A DNA stretch of 34,211 nucleotides. It comes from JBKDZR01 sp047971485. GTDB taxonomy: Bacteria; Pseudomonadota; Alphaproteobacteria; Rhodobacterales; Rhodobacteraceae. The first letter of the stretch is position 1. Each line of letters begins with the position of its first letter. The position numbers and the translations under genes are program-made. The DNA lies in assembly GCA_047971485.1 (NCBI GenBank), contig JBKDZR010000117.1, positions 1-34,211 on the forward strand, written 5' to 3'. Of this stretch, positions 24,605-32,848 are shown piece by piece. The notes under the pieces are model-generated. The model had not been told where the DNA came from and did no database searches. It saw only the letters and a list, made by a program, of their open reading frames with translations.

Positions 24605-26107
24605 TTATCGGGAAAAATGCGCTTCATAAGTTACGCGCAATTTGGCCTTTTCGACCTTGCCCATGGCATTGCGCGGCAGGGCGTCCAGAAAAATCACCGC
24701 TTTGGGCGATTTGAAGGCGGCCAGATGATCGCGGCACCGCGCGATGATCTTTTCAGCGGAAAGGGGCGGCCCCTCGGGAATGACCACGGCCACCACCCCT
24801 TCGCCGAAATCGTGATGCGGCAACCCGATCACGGCGGATTCGGCCACCCCGTCCATGGCGTTGATCACGTCCTCCACCTCCTTGGGATAGACGTTGAACC
24901 CGCCGGTGATGATCAGGTCCTTGGACCGGCCGACGATGCTGAGATAGCCCTCCTTGTCGACCCGGCCGACATCCCCGGTGATGAAATAGCCATCCGCCCG
25001 GAACTCGGCCCGGGTCTTCTCGGGGTTCTGCCAATAGCCCTTGAAGACATTCGGCCCTTTCACTTCGATCCCACCCGGTTCCCCGGCCGGCCGTGTCTGC
25101 CCCCGATCGTCGGTGATTCGCACCGAAACGCCCGGCAGCGGATGTCCCACCGTACCGGCGCGCCGCTCCCCCGCCAGCGGGTTCGAGGCGATCATGTTGG
25201 TTTCCGTCATCCCATAGCGTTCAAGGATGGTGTGCCCACTGCGGTCGTGGAACCGGGCGAAGGTTTCGGCCAGCAGCGGCGCCGAGCCCGACACGAACAG
25301 CCGCATGTGCGCGCAGGCGGCCCGGGTCAGGCGCGGATCGTCCAGCATCCTTGTGTAAAAGGTCGGCACACCCATCATCGTCGTCGCCCGGGGCAGCGCC
25401 GCAAAGACCGCGTCGGTATCGAACCTGGGCAAGAAGATCATCTGACCGCCGCTGATCAACGTGGTGTTCAGCGCGACGAACAGGCCGTGGGTGTGAAAGA
25501 TCGGCAGCGCGTGCAGCAATACATCCTGGCCGGTAATCCCCCAGTAATCGCACAGGGTGATGGCGTTGCTGGCCAGGTTGGCATGGGTCAGCATCGCGCC
25601 CTTGGGTTTGCCCGTCGTGCCGCTGGTATAGAGGATCGCGGCGATATCGTCGTCGGCAGCGGCAACCGTGGTAAACGCGACGAGTGGAAGGCCCTCGGTC
25701 AGGCTGCCCGTGCCATCGGCTTCCAGCGTGAAACGGGCGCAGCCGGACGGCAGGGGAAACCCCTGGGCGGCAAAGGGCGATTGGCTGTCGCTGACCACCA
25801 CCGAGGGCTGCGCGTCGCCGCACAGATACGCCAACTCATCGCGGGCATAGGCCATGTTCAGCGGAATGAAGACCAATCCCGCCCGGATCGCCGCCAGATA
25901 AAGCGCCACGGCCTGGGGGGTCTTTTCGACCTGCATCATGATCCGGTCGCCCGGACGGGCCCCGGCCCCGACCAGCCGATTTGCCAGACCGGCGGTCAAC
26001 CTGTCCAGCGCGGCATAGGTCAACTGCGCACCCGACGGCTGGGTCAGAAAGACCGCGTCCGGCGTCTTGGGAAAAGATGCACGCAAGGTTTCGTAAAGAT
26101 TGGCCAT
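24605..26107 (-). CDS. matB: Malonyl-CoA synthetase (MatB-like acyl-CoA ligase)
   Basis: An adenylate-forming enzyme that activates malonate to malonyl-CoA. It has 500 residues from the ATG at 26107 (MANLYETLRASFPKTPD) with GAGGA upstream. The P-loop is YTSGTTGKPKG at about 160-170, followed by HALPIFHTHGLF, ERYGMTETNM (A5), GYFITGDVGR (A7) and the catalytic lysine in LPRNAMGKVEKAKL (A10). The H-T-H-G-L segment and adjacency to malonyl-CoA decarboxylase support malonate as substrate. No transporter or MatR regulator is in the window. Confidence 0.92.
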   Translation of the reverse strand: MANLYETLRASFPKTPDAVFLTQPSGAQLTYAALDRLTAGLANRLVGAGARPGDRIMMQVEKTPQAVALYLAAIRAGLVFIPLNMAYARDELAYLCGDAQPSVVVSDSQSPFAAQGFPLPSGCARFTLEADGTGSLTEGLPLVAFTTVAAADDDIAAILYTSGTTGKPKGAMLTHANLASNAITLCDYWGITGQDVLLHALPIFHTHGLFVALNTTLISGGQMIFLPRFDTDAVFAALPRATTMMGVPTFYTRMLDDPRLTRAACAHMRLFVSGSAPLLAETFARFHDRSGHTILERYGMTETNMIASNPLAGERRAGTVGHPLPGVSVRITDDRGQTRPAGEPGGIEVKGPNVFKGYWQNPEKTRAEFRADGYFITGDVGRVDKEGYLSIVGRSKDLIITGGFNVYPKEVEDVINAMDGVAESAVIGLPHHDFGEGVVAVVIPEGPPLSAEKIIARCRDHLAAFKSPKAVIFLDALPRNAMGKVEKAKLRVTYEAHFSR

Positions 26108-26283
26108 GGTTCCTCGGGGGAAAGCGTCTGGTTTCGGGGATATATTCTGGGGGCAGGCCATCCGCAGGGCAAGCGCCGAAACGCGCGCGAACCCGGCCAG
26201 CCAAGGGCCAAACCGCGCCGGGAAAAGATCAGCGGCAATAACGGGGCAAAGCGGTCAGCCGGCCGTCCCCTTCCCCATCGTGA

Positions 26284-26533
26284 CAAGACATGGCCCCGAG
26301 CCGCGCGCAGACCGGCCGCCATGGCCCTGCTCTTGCCCCCGTTGTGGGACTGACGGATCAGCCGAACCTCGGGAAAGGCCGCAACCTGCGCGACCGTGTC
26401 ATCCGTCGATCCGTCATCGATCACGAACGATCACCTCGGCGATCAGCGGATGGCCCACGGCCACCTTCAGAACCCCGGCAATCCTGGCGCCTTCATTGAA
26501 CGCCGGAATGATACAGCTTACGCCCGTCGCCAT
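26284..26533 (-). pseudogene. Broken GT2 family glycosyltransferase
   Basis: A GT-A glycosyltransferase beginning is clear: MATGVSCIIPAFNEGARIAG with GGAGGG just upstream. The frame reaches TGA at 26414, but the family sequence resumes in another frame as VIDDGSTDDTVAQV... HNGGKSRAMAAGLRAARGHVL. The joint GTGATCGTTCGTGATCGATG looks like a 4-base insertion. After GHVL near 26284 the expected DxD segment and the rest of the domain are missing. It overlaps the end of the VTT protein gene by 16 bases, so it was once the fourth gene of that operon. Confidence 0.85.
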
Positions 26534-27096
26534 TGCACCCTCCGCAGCCAAAAGACCGCACCGGCAGCGATCAGCAGCCCCATCATCGCAAGGGCACCAC
26601 GCCCCAGCCACAGCTCGATCGCCCGCCACGCCCCACCGGCGTACCAGCCCAGGGCCATGAAGGCGGCGGTCTTCGGGATCCCTGCCAGCGTGTTCCACAC
26701 CAGAAACGGCCCCAGAGGCATCCGCGCCATGCCAGCCGCCACCAGAACCGCCGCCCCCATGGAGTGGGTCATCTTGGCAACCACAAGGGTCCGTGCACCC
26801 TGACGCCCGAAATGCCCGACCAGCCAGGCCATGCGATCGGATCCCAGACCCAGACGCCGCCGCCAGCGCACCGGGATACGGGCCAGCCCATACCGACCCA
26901 GCGCATAATGCAGCCCATCTCCGATCAGATCACCGGCCAGCAAAACGGCCGCCAGCGGCCAAAGCGGCAGGATCCCGTCATGGGCCAGAAAGGCGGCAAA
27001 CACGGTGACGATCGGGCCCTCGACAGTCGCGGCCCCCGCGACGATCCACAGCCCGAACTGCCCGGCAAGGGGGGGCAGCAGATCAGGCGGGATCAT
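26518..27096 (-). CDS. VTT/DedA-family membrane protein
   Basis: A 192-residue polytopic protein starting at 27096 (MIPPDLLPPLAGQ), overlapping the upstream glycosyltransferase gene by 14 bases. VEGPIVTVFAAFLAHDG (about 25-41), LLAGDLIGDGLHYALGRYG, and AKMTHSMGAAVLVAAGMARMP with FLVWNTLAGIPKTAAF are the VTT/DedA-type re-entrant regions and conserved basic/polar residues. DedA-type proteins are now linked to lipid-carrier scrambling or flipping. Placement beside lipid glycosylation genes suggests a role in moving a lipid intermediate; that is inference. Confidence 0.85.
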   Translation of the reverse strand: MIPPDLLPPLAGQFGLWIVAGAATVEGPIVTVFAAFLAHDGILPLWPLAAVLLAGDLIGDGLHYALGRYGLARIPVRWRRRLGLGSDRMAWLVGHFGRQGARTLVVAKMTHSMGAAVLVAAGMARMPLGPFLVWNTLAGIPKTAAFMALGWYAGGAWRAIELWLGRGALAMMGLLIAAGAVFWLRRVQWRRA

Positions 27097-28177
27097 GGGC
27101 CGCCCCCATCGCGTTACCGCGCCAGTCGAAACCGCGCCGGGCAAACGTCGCGCCCCACAAAACCGGCAGCATCAGATCGCGCAAGACCATCGCCGCCAGA
27201 TCGCGCGGCCCATGCGGCCAGCCCGAGACCCGCGCCAGCGCCCATTCGATCCCGAACCACACCATGGCCAGGGGCACCAGCCAGATCGGCGGCGCAAAGA
27301 TCAACAGCAGCAACGCCGGGGGCAGGATCCCTTGCAGGATCTCCAGCGCGAACAGCCCGGCAAACCCATCACGCCGGACCCGCGACCACCGCACTTGCCG
27401 GTCCCAGACGGCACGGGCAGTGCGCCGCCCCACCGGCTGGGCAAACATCTGCCGGGTCAGGCGAACCCGCCCGCCCCGCGTGCGCACCAGCTTGGTCAAC
27501 GCGACATCCTCGGCCAGATTGCGGCCAAGGGCGACCAAACCGCCCCCTGCCTCCAGCCAATCCTTGCGCACCATCACTGTCTTGCCTTGGGTGAAGCCCT
27601 GCCCCACACTGTCGGCGGCCAGTTGCCAGCGCCCCTGAAACCCGTTCAGAAAGGCGCATTCCACCGCCCCCCAGAAATTGCTCGGGCGGGTCCCGGCCGC
27701 CGGGCTGGTCACGACCGTACAGCCGGCATCGCGGACCTCGAACAGGCGCTGCAGATAATCCGGCGGCAGCAGAAGGTTGGCATCGGCCATGACCACCTCG
27801 GCCCCCCGCGCCGCAGCCCAACCCTTGGCCAGATTGTTCAACTTGGGATTGGCTGTCACCTGATCCTCGCCGATCATGAGACGCGCCTGGCGTTCCGGAT
27901 GACGCGCAATCATCCCTTCCAGCGCAGCGCAGGCCGGATCGCGGGGATCAGCCACACAGAAAATGATCTCATACGCCGGCCAATCCAGATCAAAGCTGCT
28001 TTCCAGCGTTTCCAGGTCAAAAGGGTCCAGCCCCCGCGCCGGCCGCAAAAGTGTCACGAAGGGGCGCTCGACTGGGCCAACTGAGCGGGCGGGCCGCAGA
28101 CGCCATGCCGCCAGCGCGGCCGTGGCCCCCTGCAGGCCTGTCAGCGCGGCAAAGCCGGCAATTGCCAGGATGCTCAT
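27083..28177 (-). CDS. GT21-type glycosyltransferase (ceramide glucosyltransferase/HpnI-like)
   Basis: A 364-residue membrane-bound processive-type GT-A enzyme starting at 28177, with ATGA overlap to the upstream phosphoesterase. One N-terminal membrane helix (about 2-25) is followed by the catalytic domain: D77 in FCVADPRDPA, NPKLNNL (110-116), D132 in MADANLLLPPDYL, E223-D224 in GRNLAEDVALTKL, and R260-Q-V-R-W264, the (Q/R)xxRW motif. Two or more hydrophobic segments close the protein. This D1/D2/D3 pattern is that of eukaryotic and bacterial ceramide glucosyltransferases and of HpnI. The acceptor lipid cannot be read from sequence. Confidence 0.88.
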   Translation of the reverse strand: MSILAIAGFAALTGLQGATAALAAWRLRPARSVGPVERPFVTLLRPARGLDPFDLETLESSFDLDWPAYEIIFCVADPRDPACAALEGMIARHPERQARLMIGEDQVTANPKLNNLAKGWAAARGAEVVMADANLLLPPDYLQRLFEVRDAGCTVVTSPAAGTRPSNFWGAVECAFLNGFQGRWQLAADSVGQGFTQGKTVMVRKDWLEAGGGLVALGRNLAEDVALTKLVRTRGGRVRLTRQMFAQPVGRRTARAVWDRQVRWSRVRRDGFAGLFALEILQGILPPALLLLIFAPPIWLVPLAMVWFGIEWALARVSGWPHGPRDLAAMVLRDLMLPVLWGATFARRGFDWRGNAMGAAHDPA

Positions 28178-29040
28178 GCCAGGCCCTCTTGCAGGGCCGG
28201 ACGGGCGGACCGGGCAACGGCGGGCGCGGGCTGCCATTCCAGCACCTCCAGCCGCCCGTCGGGATGCTCGGCCACCGCTGTCAGGCTGTCCACCCAATCG
28301 CCGCAGTTCACATAGGCCGTGCCCGCATGATCCCGCAGCGCCGCCCGGTGGTAATGGCCACAGATCACCCCATCATGCCCACCGGCCCGGGCCAGATCAA
28401 TCAGGCGGGTCTCAAAGCCATTCCCGACCAGCACCAGCGCATTGATCGTCTGGCGCAGCAGATCCATCAGGCCCGCATCCGTCTGACCCCGCCCCAAGCG
28501 CCGCATGACCCCCAGTTCCAGCCGGCGCAGCGCGGCATCCATCCAGCTGCCCAACCGGGTCACACCGTGCCACTTCAGGATCCGCGCATCACACTGATCG
28601 CCATGCAACACCAGATAGCGCCGGCCATCCGCCGCCACATGGGTGATCTGATCGGCCAACTCGAACATCCCCGCTGTCAGCAGGGGGCCCCCGATCGGCA
28701 CGAAATTGCGCATGACAGCGTCATGGTTCCCGGGCAGATAGACCACTCGCGTCCCACGGGCCGCACGCCGGCCAAGTTCCGCCAGGATCGCGTCATGGCT
28801 GGGCGTCCATTCGATCCGTCCGACATGCCAGACATCGAAAATGTCGCCCACCAGATAGATCATCTCAGCCTCGGTCCGGCGCAGAAATTGCAGGAAATCC
28901 CGCGCCCGGGCGCTGCCACTGCCCAGGTGCAGATCCGATACGAACAGGCTGCGCACCTGACGGGCTGGAAAACCGGTCTCGGGGGCCGCATTCTGGCGGG
29001 GTGAGCGGGGCGCCTCCGCGCCTCTGGTCGATTGATCCAT
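28174..29040 (-). CDS. LpxH-like metallophosphoesterase (UDP-2,3-diacylglucosamine diphosphatase family)
   Basis: A calcineurin-like phosphoesterase of 288 residues starting at 29040 (MDQSTRGAEAP). The metal motifs appear in order: VSDLHLGSG, GDIFDVW, LPGNHD, VLHGDQCD, and GHYHRA. The length and HGDQCD fit the LpxH2 subgroup found in bacteria that often carry another lipid A hydrolase (LpxI), so the substrate may not be UDP-diacylglucosamine. It is the first gene of the set with the GT21, VTT and broken GT2 genes, with a 4-base overlap, which supports a phospholipid or glycolipid head-group role. Confidence 0.88.
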   Translation of the reverse strand: MDQSTRGAEAPRSPRQNAAPETGFPARQVRSLFVSDLHLGSGSARARDFLQFLRRTEAEMIYLVGDIFDVWHVGRIEWTPSHDAILAELGRRAARGTRVVYLPGNHDAVMRNFVPIGGPLLTAGMFELADQITHVAADGRRYLVLHGDQCDARILKWHGVTRLGSWMDAALRRLELGVMRRLGRGQTDAGLMDLLRQTINALVLVGNGFETRLIDLARAGGHDGVICGHYHRAALRDHAGTAYVNCGDWVDSLTAVAEHPDGRLEVLEWQPAPAVARSARPALQEGLA

Positions 29041-29465
29041 GATCCTGTCCCTCAGCAATTCGATGGCCGGGATGCCAGCGCTTCCTGAAGCCAGCCTGAA
29101 GCCGGTCGAAAAAAGGAAACGGGCCTGGTTCCCCTTCCGGGTGCGTACAACCGCCAGCAGCGCCCCGATCCCCCAGCTTTTTCGCCCCATCGGACCCGAT
29201 GACCGTCACTGACGCGGCCAAGGCTAGCCTCGCTGTGCAACAGCCATATAACACACCGACAAGGCACAATTATTTTTCTGGAATTCAGTGGCGAACCAGC
29301 ACATGCTGCCCCCACCCGGAGGCTTGCGCATCAACGTCGCCACATGTGACAGGCGCACATGGCCCCGGCCCGGATCAGGGCCGCGCCCTCGCATCACTGC
29401 GATCGCATGCCTATGCTCCTCTCCATGTCCGATGTCTTCCCCCCCCTTGATCAAGGATCCCCGAA
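29041..29465. other. Divergent intergenic region, no gene seen
   Basis: 425 bases between the divergent LpxH-like and cytochrome b561 genes. An AT-rich patch at 29245-29285 (CATATAACACACC, AATTATTTTTC) is the likeliest promoter area, but I cannot assign convincing -35/-10 pairs. A CTTGATCAAG palindrome (29446-29455) overlaps the AAGGA ribosome-binding site of the cytochrome gene. Confidence 0.5.
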
Positions 29466-29966
29466 ATGACCATCGACACAGACAAAACCGCCACCCTGTC
29501 CAGTTATAGCAAGGCGCAGAAAATCCTGCATTGGGCCGTCGTCATCCTGCTTGTGCTGCAATATATGGTCTTTGACGGCATGGGCCGGTACTTCAACCAG
29601 ATCCTGCGTGAAGGCGTGGCCACCTATAACGTCACCACCACAGTCCATATCCTCATCGGCCTTCTGGTCCTGGTGGCTGCGGGAACACGCCTGTTCCTGC
29701 GCAAGCGTCATGGCGTGCCCCCCTTGCCCGACAACACCGACAGCCGCGTGGCCCGTCTGGCCCATGGCGCCCATATCCTGATCTATGTGTTGCTGTTCCT
29801 GCTGCCGCTGAGCGGAATGGCCGCCTGGTTCGGCGGCATCGAGGCCCCCGGCGCGGTCCATGGGGCGCTGACCAAGCTGTTGATGCTGACCGTCCTTGTC
29901 CATGTGGCCGGGGCCCTGGTTCACCAGTTCTATTTCAAGGACAACCTGATCCGCCGCATGATCTGA
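29466..29966 (+). CDS. Cytochrome b561 family protein
   Basis: A four-helix di-haem membrane protein of 166 residues. Likely haem ligands are H22 (KILHWAVV), H61 (TVHILIGLL), H100 or H103 (LAHGAHILIYV) and H146 or H153 (VHVAGALVHQF). The bacterial members (CybB type) oxidise ubiquinol and pass electrons to oxygen or superoxide. AAGGATC lies 8 bases before the ATG. It stands alone, divergent from the lipid operon. Confidence 0.92.
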   Translation: MTIDTDKTATLSSYSKAQKILHWAVVILLVLQYMVFDGMGRYFNQILREGVATYNVTTTVHILIGLLVLVAAGTRLFLRKRHGVPPLPDNTDSRVARLAHGAHILIYVLLFLLPLSGMAAWFGGIEAPGAVHGALTKLLMLTVLVHVAGALVHQFYFKDNLIRRMI

Positions 29967-30029
29967 CCCAGGCTAGGGCCCAGCCGTGCAGCAACGCACC
30001 GGGGCCCACCCGCACCGTTGCTGCCCGGG

Positions 30030-30046
30030 ATGTTATACTATAGCGT
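30030..30046 (+). promoter_or_regulatory. Possible Zur box upstream of the COG0523 GTPase
   Basis: ATGTTATACTATAGCGT matches the near-perfect palindrome upstream of the aztD-like gene at 12 of 17 positions (counted by eye), with one good half-site (ATGTTA) and one degenerate half-site. It lies 58 bases before the leader ATG. The target genes are zinc-related, which supports the reading. Confidence 0.5.
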
Positions 30047-30087
30047 CTCGCCACGGCGCCTCAGGGCGCGGAGCGAAAGGGGGCACC

Positions 30088-30138
30088 ATGACCAAACCCG
30101 CCGAGATCGACACCCCGGACATCAGGACCCGGGCATGA
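30088..30138 (+). CDS. Possible 16-residue leader peptide
   Basis: ATG at 30088 follows AAAGGGGG at good spacing, and the frame (MTKPAEIDTPDIRTRA) ends in TGA that overlaps the GTPase start codon as ATGA (30135-30138). The GTPase itself has a poor ribosome-binding site, so this frame may serve for translational coupling. No similarity is recognised. Confidence 0.4.
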   Translation: MTKPAEIDTPDIRTRA

Positions 30139-31223
30139 GCGACGGACGCATTCCCGTCACCCTGCTGACCGGTTTTCTGGGCGCCGGCAAGACGACGCTG
30201 CTGAACGCGGTTCTCGCCGAAACCGGCGCCGGGCGCATCGCGGTGATCGTCAATGAATTCGGCGAGGCTGGGCTGGACCACGACCTGATCCAGTCGGTGC
30301 GCGAAGAAATCGTGCTGATGCGGTCCGGCTGCTTGTGCTGTTCGGTCCGCGGCGATCTGGCCCGCACCATCGCCGGGCTGATCCAGCGCCGCGATCAGGG
30401 CGAAATCCAGTTTGACCGTGTGGTCATCGAAACCACGGGGCTGGCCGATCCCGGGCCAATCCTGCAAACGCTGCTGGTCGACCCGTTCCTGGCCCGGGCG
30501 ACACGCATGGACGGTGTGGTCACGGTGGTGGATGCCGCCAACGGGCCGGCCACCCTGGACGCCCAGTTCGAGGCCGTGTCGCAAGTGGCAATGGCCGACC
30601 TGATCGTCCTGAGCAAGACCGACCTGATCCCGCCGAACCGGTTGCAGGCGTTTGAGGCCCGCCTGCGGGCCCTGAACCCGACCGCACGCCTGATCCATGC
30701 CATTCGCGGGGCCGGCACCCAGGCTGCGCTGTGGGGGCTGACCGGGCTACGTCATGGCGTGGCCCCGGCCCATGCCCTGGCCTGGACGGCCGGACCAACC
30801 GAAACCGTCGATCCCCTGGCCAACCTGTCGGGGTTTGCGCCCGCAGCCCAGGCACCGGCCATGGCCCCCACGCATGACAGCCGGATCGGATCGGCCTCGA
30901 TCATCCTTGATGAACCGATCCCCGATGTGGTGTTCGATCTGTGGCTGGACACGCTGATCGCGCTGAAAGGGGACGATATCCTGCGCGTCAAAGGCATCGT
31001 TTTCCTTGAGGACATGAACATGCCCTTTGTCTTTCACGGCGTCCAGCAGATCTTCGATCCCCCCGTGCCGCTGCGCGACTGGCCCGGCGACGATCGCCAG
31101 TCCCGCATCGTGGTGATCGCCCGCGACATCGACCGCCCCGAACTGCAACGCAGCCTCGACATGTTGCGCGATCGCATGCCCGCACGGACCCCCGACACGG
31201 CCGGGGCCGCCCCACACAGCTGA
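30135..31223 (+). CDS. COG0523 GTPase, CobW/ZigA-like metallochaperone
   Basis: A G3E-family GTPase of 362 residues from the ATG at 30135. Walker A GFLGAGKT is at 13-20, followed by VNEFGEAGLD, the metal-binding G-C66-L-C68-C69 motif, ETTGLADP (Walker B region) and SKTDLI for guanine recognition. The C-terminal CobW_C domain (about 255-345) includes RVKGIVFLED and FHGVQQIFD. With a Zur-like site upstream and an AztD-like zinc chaperone downstream, delivery of zinc to client proteins in scarcity is more likely than a cobalamin role. Confidence 0.9.
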   Translation: MSDGRIPVTLLTGFLGAGKTTLLNAVLAETGAGRIAVIVNEFGEAGLDHDLIQSVREEIVLMRSGCLCCSVRGDLARTIAGLIQRRDQGEIQFDRVVIETTGLADPGPILQTLLVDPFLARATRMDGVVTVVDAANGPATLDAQFEAVSQVAMADLIVLSKTDLIPPNRLQAFEARLRALNPTARLIHAIRGAGTQAALWGLTGLRHGVAPAHALAWTAGPTETVDPLANLSGFAPAAQAPAMAPTHDSRIGSASIILDEPIPDVVFDLWLDTLIALKGDDILRVKGIVFLEDMNMPFVFHGVQQIFDPPVPLRDWPGDDRQSRIVVIARDIDRPELQRSLDMLRDRMPARTPDTAGAAPHS

Positions 31224-31271
31224 TTGCAGACGGATCGGTTGGACATCCCCGCCGATCCGCTGGGCCTTGTT

Positions 31272-31288
31272 ATGTTATAAAGTAACAT
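31272..31288 (+). promoter_or_regulatory. Zur box upstream of the aztD-like gene
   Basis: ATGTTATAAAGTAACAT is a perfect 6-bp inverted repeat with a 5-base centre, fitting the Zur consensus TGTTA-N5-TAACA. It lies 45 bases before the ATG of the zinc chaperone gene. Confidence 0.75.
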
Positions 31289-31333
31289 GTATGCCCCGCA
31301 CAGAAAGCCAAAGCTGACAAAGAGGACAGAGGA

Positions 31334-32548
31334 ATGACCATCCAAAAAGCGGCCCTGGGCGCGCTTTCCCTGGCGGCGATACTGGCGGTGCAGGCCGCCC
31401 ATGCCGAAGACGATCACGCCGTCTGGCGGATCTTCGTTGCCGATCAGGCTGCGGCCACCGTGACCGCGCTGGACCTGGACGCACCGGATCATCGCTGGAC
31501 CTTCGAACTGACCGGCCCGACCAATCTGGCCGTCTCGCCCGAGGGCGAAGCCATCATCGCCGTGCAGGTGAACAATGACCGGGTCGATTTCCTGACCAGC
31601 GGCATTGCGCTGGATGATCACGGCGACCACGCGGATCTGCATGTCGAGGATCCCGCCAAGATCGACGCCGTTCTCGAAGGGCCGCGTCCGTTCCACGTTG
31701 TCAGCCATGACCATACCATCGCGATCAATTTCGACCGGGGCGGCTATGTGGCGATGATCGACGAACACGATCTGATGGACGGCGATCCGGGATCCGAACG
31801 CTTTGTCCAGGCGCGCGCACATCACGGCTATGCCGTGCCCGCGGGCGATTACATCCTCAGCTCGGTCGCGTCGGACGCACCGGTCGAAGAAGGCAAGCTG
31901 CCACCGCGCATCGGCATCGGGGCCTTCAATGCCGATGGGACCCCCGCCGGTGACATGGCCACCTGCACCAACCTGCATGGCGAGGCGTTCTCGGGCAGCT
32001 ACCTGTTGTCCGGCTGCAGCGAAGGTGTGATCGCCGCCGATCTTTCCGGTGCCACGCCCGCCTTCACCATGCTGCCCTATCCGGCCGATTTCCCTGAAGG
32101 GACCACTGGAACCCTGCTGGGCTCGACCGCCATGCAGGTGTTTTTGGGCAATTTCGGACGCGATTCGGTGGTCGTGATCGACCCCACCGCCGCGCCCTAT
32201 TTCACCCGGGTCGAATTGCCCTTCCGCCGGGTCCATTTCGTGCTCGACGCCGCCAAGCCGCAATTCGCCTATATCCTGACCGAGGACGGCACCCTGCATC
32301 AACTGAACATGCTGACCGCCACGATCGAGCAATCGGCCACCGTGACCCAGGCCTATTCCATGGACGGCAATTCCGGCGATCCCCGCCCACGTCTGGCCAT
32401 GGCCGGGGACCGGCTGGCGATGACCGATCCGCTGTCCAGTTTGGTACGGGTGATCGATACCGCCGATCTGAGCGAACTGGCGACGATCCCGGTCGATGGG
32501 CTGCCCTATAACATCGTCGCCGTTGGCGGCAGCGGGGCCGCGCATTGA
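31334..32548 (+). CDS. aztD: Periplasmic zinc metallochaperone, AztD-like
   Basis: A secreted beta-propeller-like protein of 404 residues. The signal peptide runs to about A24 (QAAHA, then EDDHAVWRIFVADQ). The His/Asp-rich segment DDHGDHADLHVED (about 96-108), GPRPFHVVSHD and ARAHHGYAVP supply candidate zinc ligands, and two cysteines in ATCTNLHGE and LSGCSEG probably form a disulfide. In Paracoccus, AztD hands zinc to the binding protein AztC of the AztABC importer; those genes are not in this window. It has a Zur box upstream and a strong terminator downstream. Confidence 0.85.
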   Translation: MTIQKAALGALSLAAILAVQAAHAEDDHAVWRIFVADQAAATVTALDLDAPDHRWTFELTGPTNLAVSPEGEAIIAVQVNNDRVDFLTSGIALDDHGDHADLHVEDPAKIDAVLEGPRPFHVVSHDHTIAINFDRGGYVAMIDEHDLMDGDPGSERFVQARAHHGYAVPAGDYILSSVASDAPVEEGKLPPRIGIGAFNADGTPAGDMATCTNLHGEAFSGSYLLSGCSEGVIAADLSGATPAFTMLPYPADFPEGTTGTLLGSTAMQVFLGNFGRDSVVVIDPTAAPYFTRVELPFRRVHFVLDAAKPQFAYILTEDGTLHQLNMLTATIEQSATVTQAYSMDGNSGDPRPRLAMAGDRLAMTDPLSSLVRVIDTADLSELATIPVDGLPYNIVAVGGSGAAH

Positions 32549-32590
32549 CCTGACGGGTCAATCAGAACGGGTCCAGCCCGTCCATCCCAG

Positions 32591-32619
32591 CGGCCGCCCC
32601 CTTTCGGGCGGCCGTTTTT
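32591..32619 (+). terminator. Rho-independent terminator after the aztD-like gene
   Basis: CGGCCGCCC and GGGCGGCCG form a perfect 9-bp stem around CCTTTC, followed by TTTTT (32615-32619), 42 bases after the stop codon. Confidence 0.92.
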
Positions 32620-32848
32620 GTAAGTCTCTTCCCCCGGGCCCGGCCCTCATTGGTTAACAGCCCGCATACCAAAACCTCAGATAACCGAGGATCGGCACCG
32701 ATTCTGTTGTAGTCTGAATCAAGCATGAAGATTTTCCTGGGGGCGGCAGTGGAATGCCGGCAATGCGGATTGTTCTGGTGATAATCTGTTTGCCCTTACA
32801 CGGCCAAAACGCGCCGCTGCCCCACCCCGGGTGAAGAGAGGTGTTCAG

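Noticed and set aside
24437..26353. 638-codon open frame antisense to malonyl-CoA synthetase
   Set aside because: Low-complexity Arg/Gly/His/Gln composition, no domain, and the other strand encodes an intact acyl-CoA ligase.
29446..29455. CTTGATCAAG palindrome as a possible FNR-type site
   Set aside because: An FNR box needs TTGAT-N4-ATCAA; here the half-sites overlap with no spacer, and the motif covers the ribosome-binding site.
31034..32545. 503-codon open frame antisense to the aztD-like gene
   Set aside because: Composition is that of a shadow frame; the sense strand has a signal peptide, metal-binding motifs, a Zur box and a terminator.
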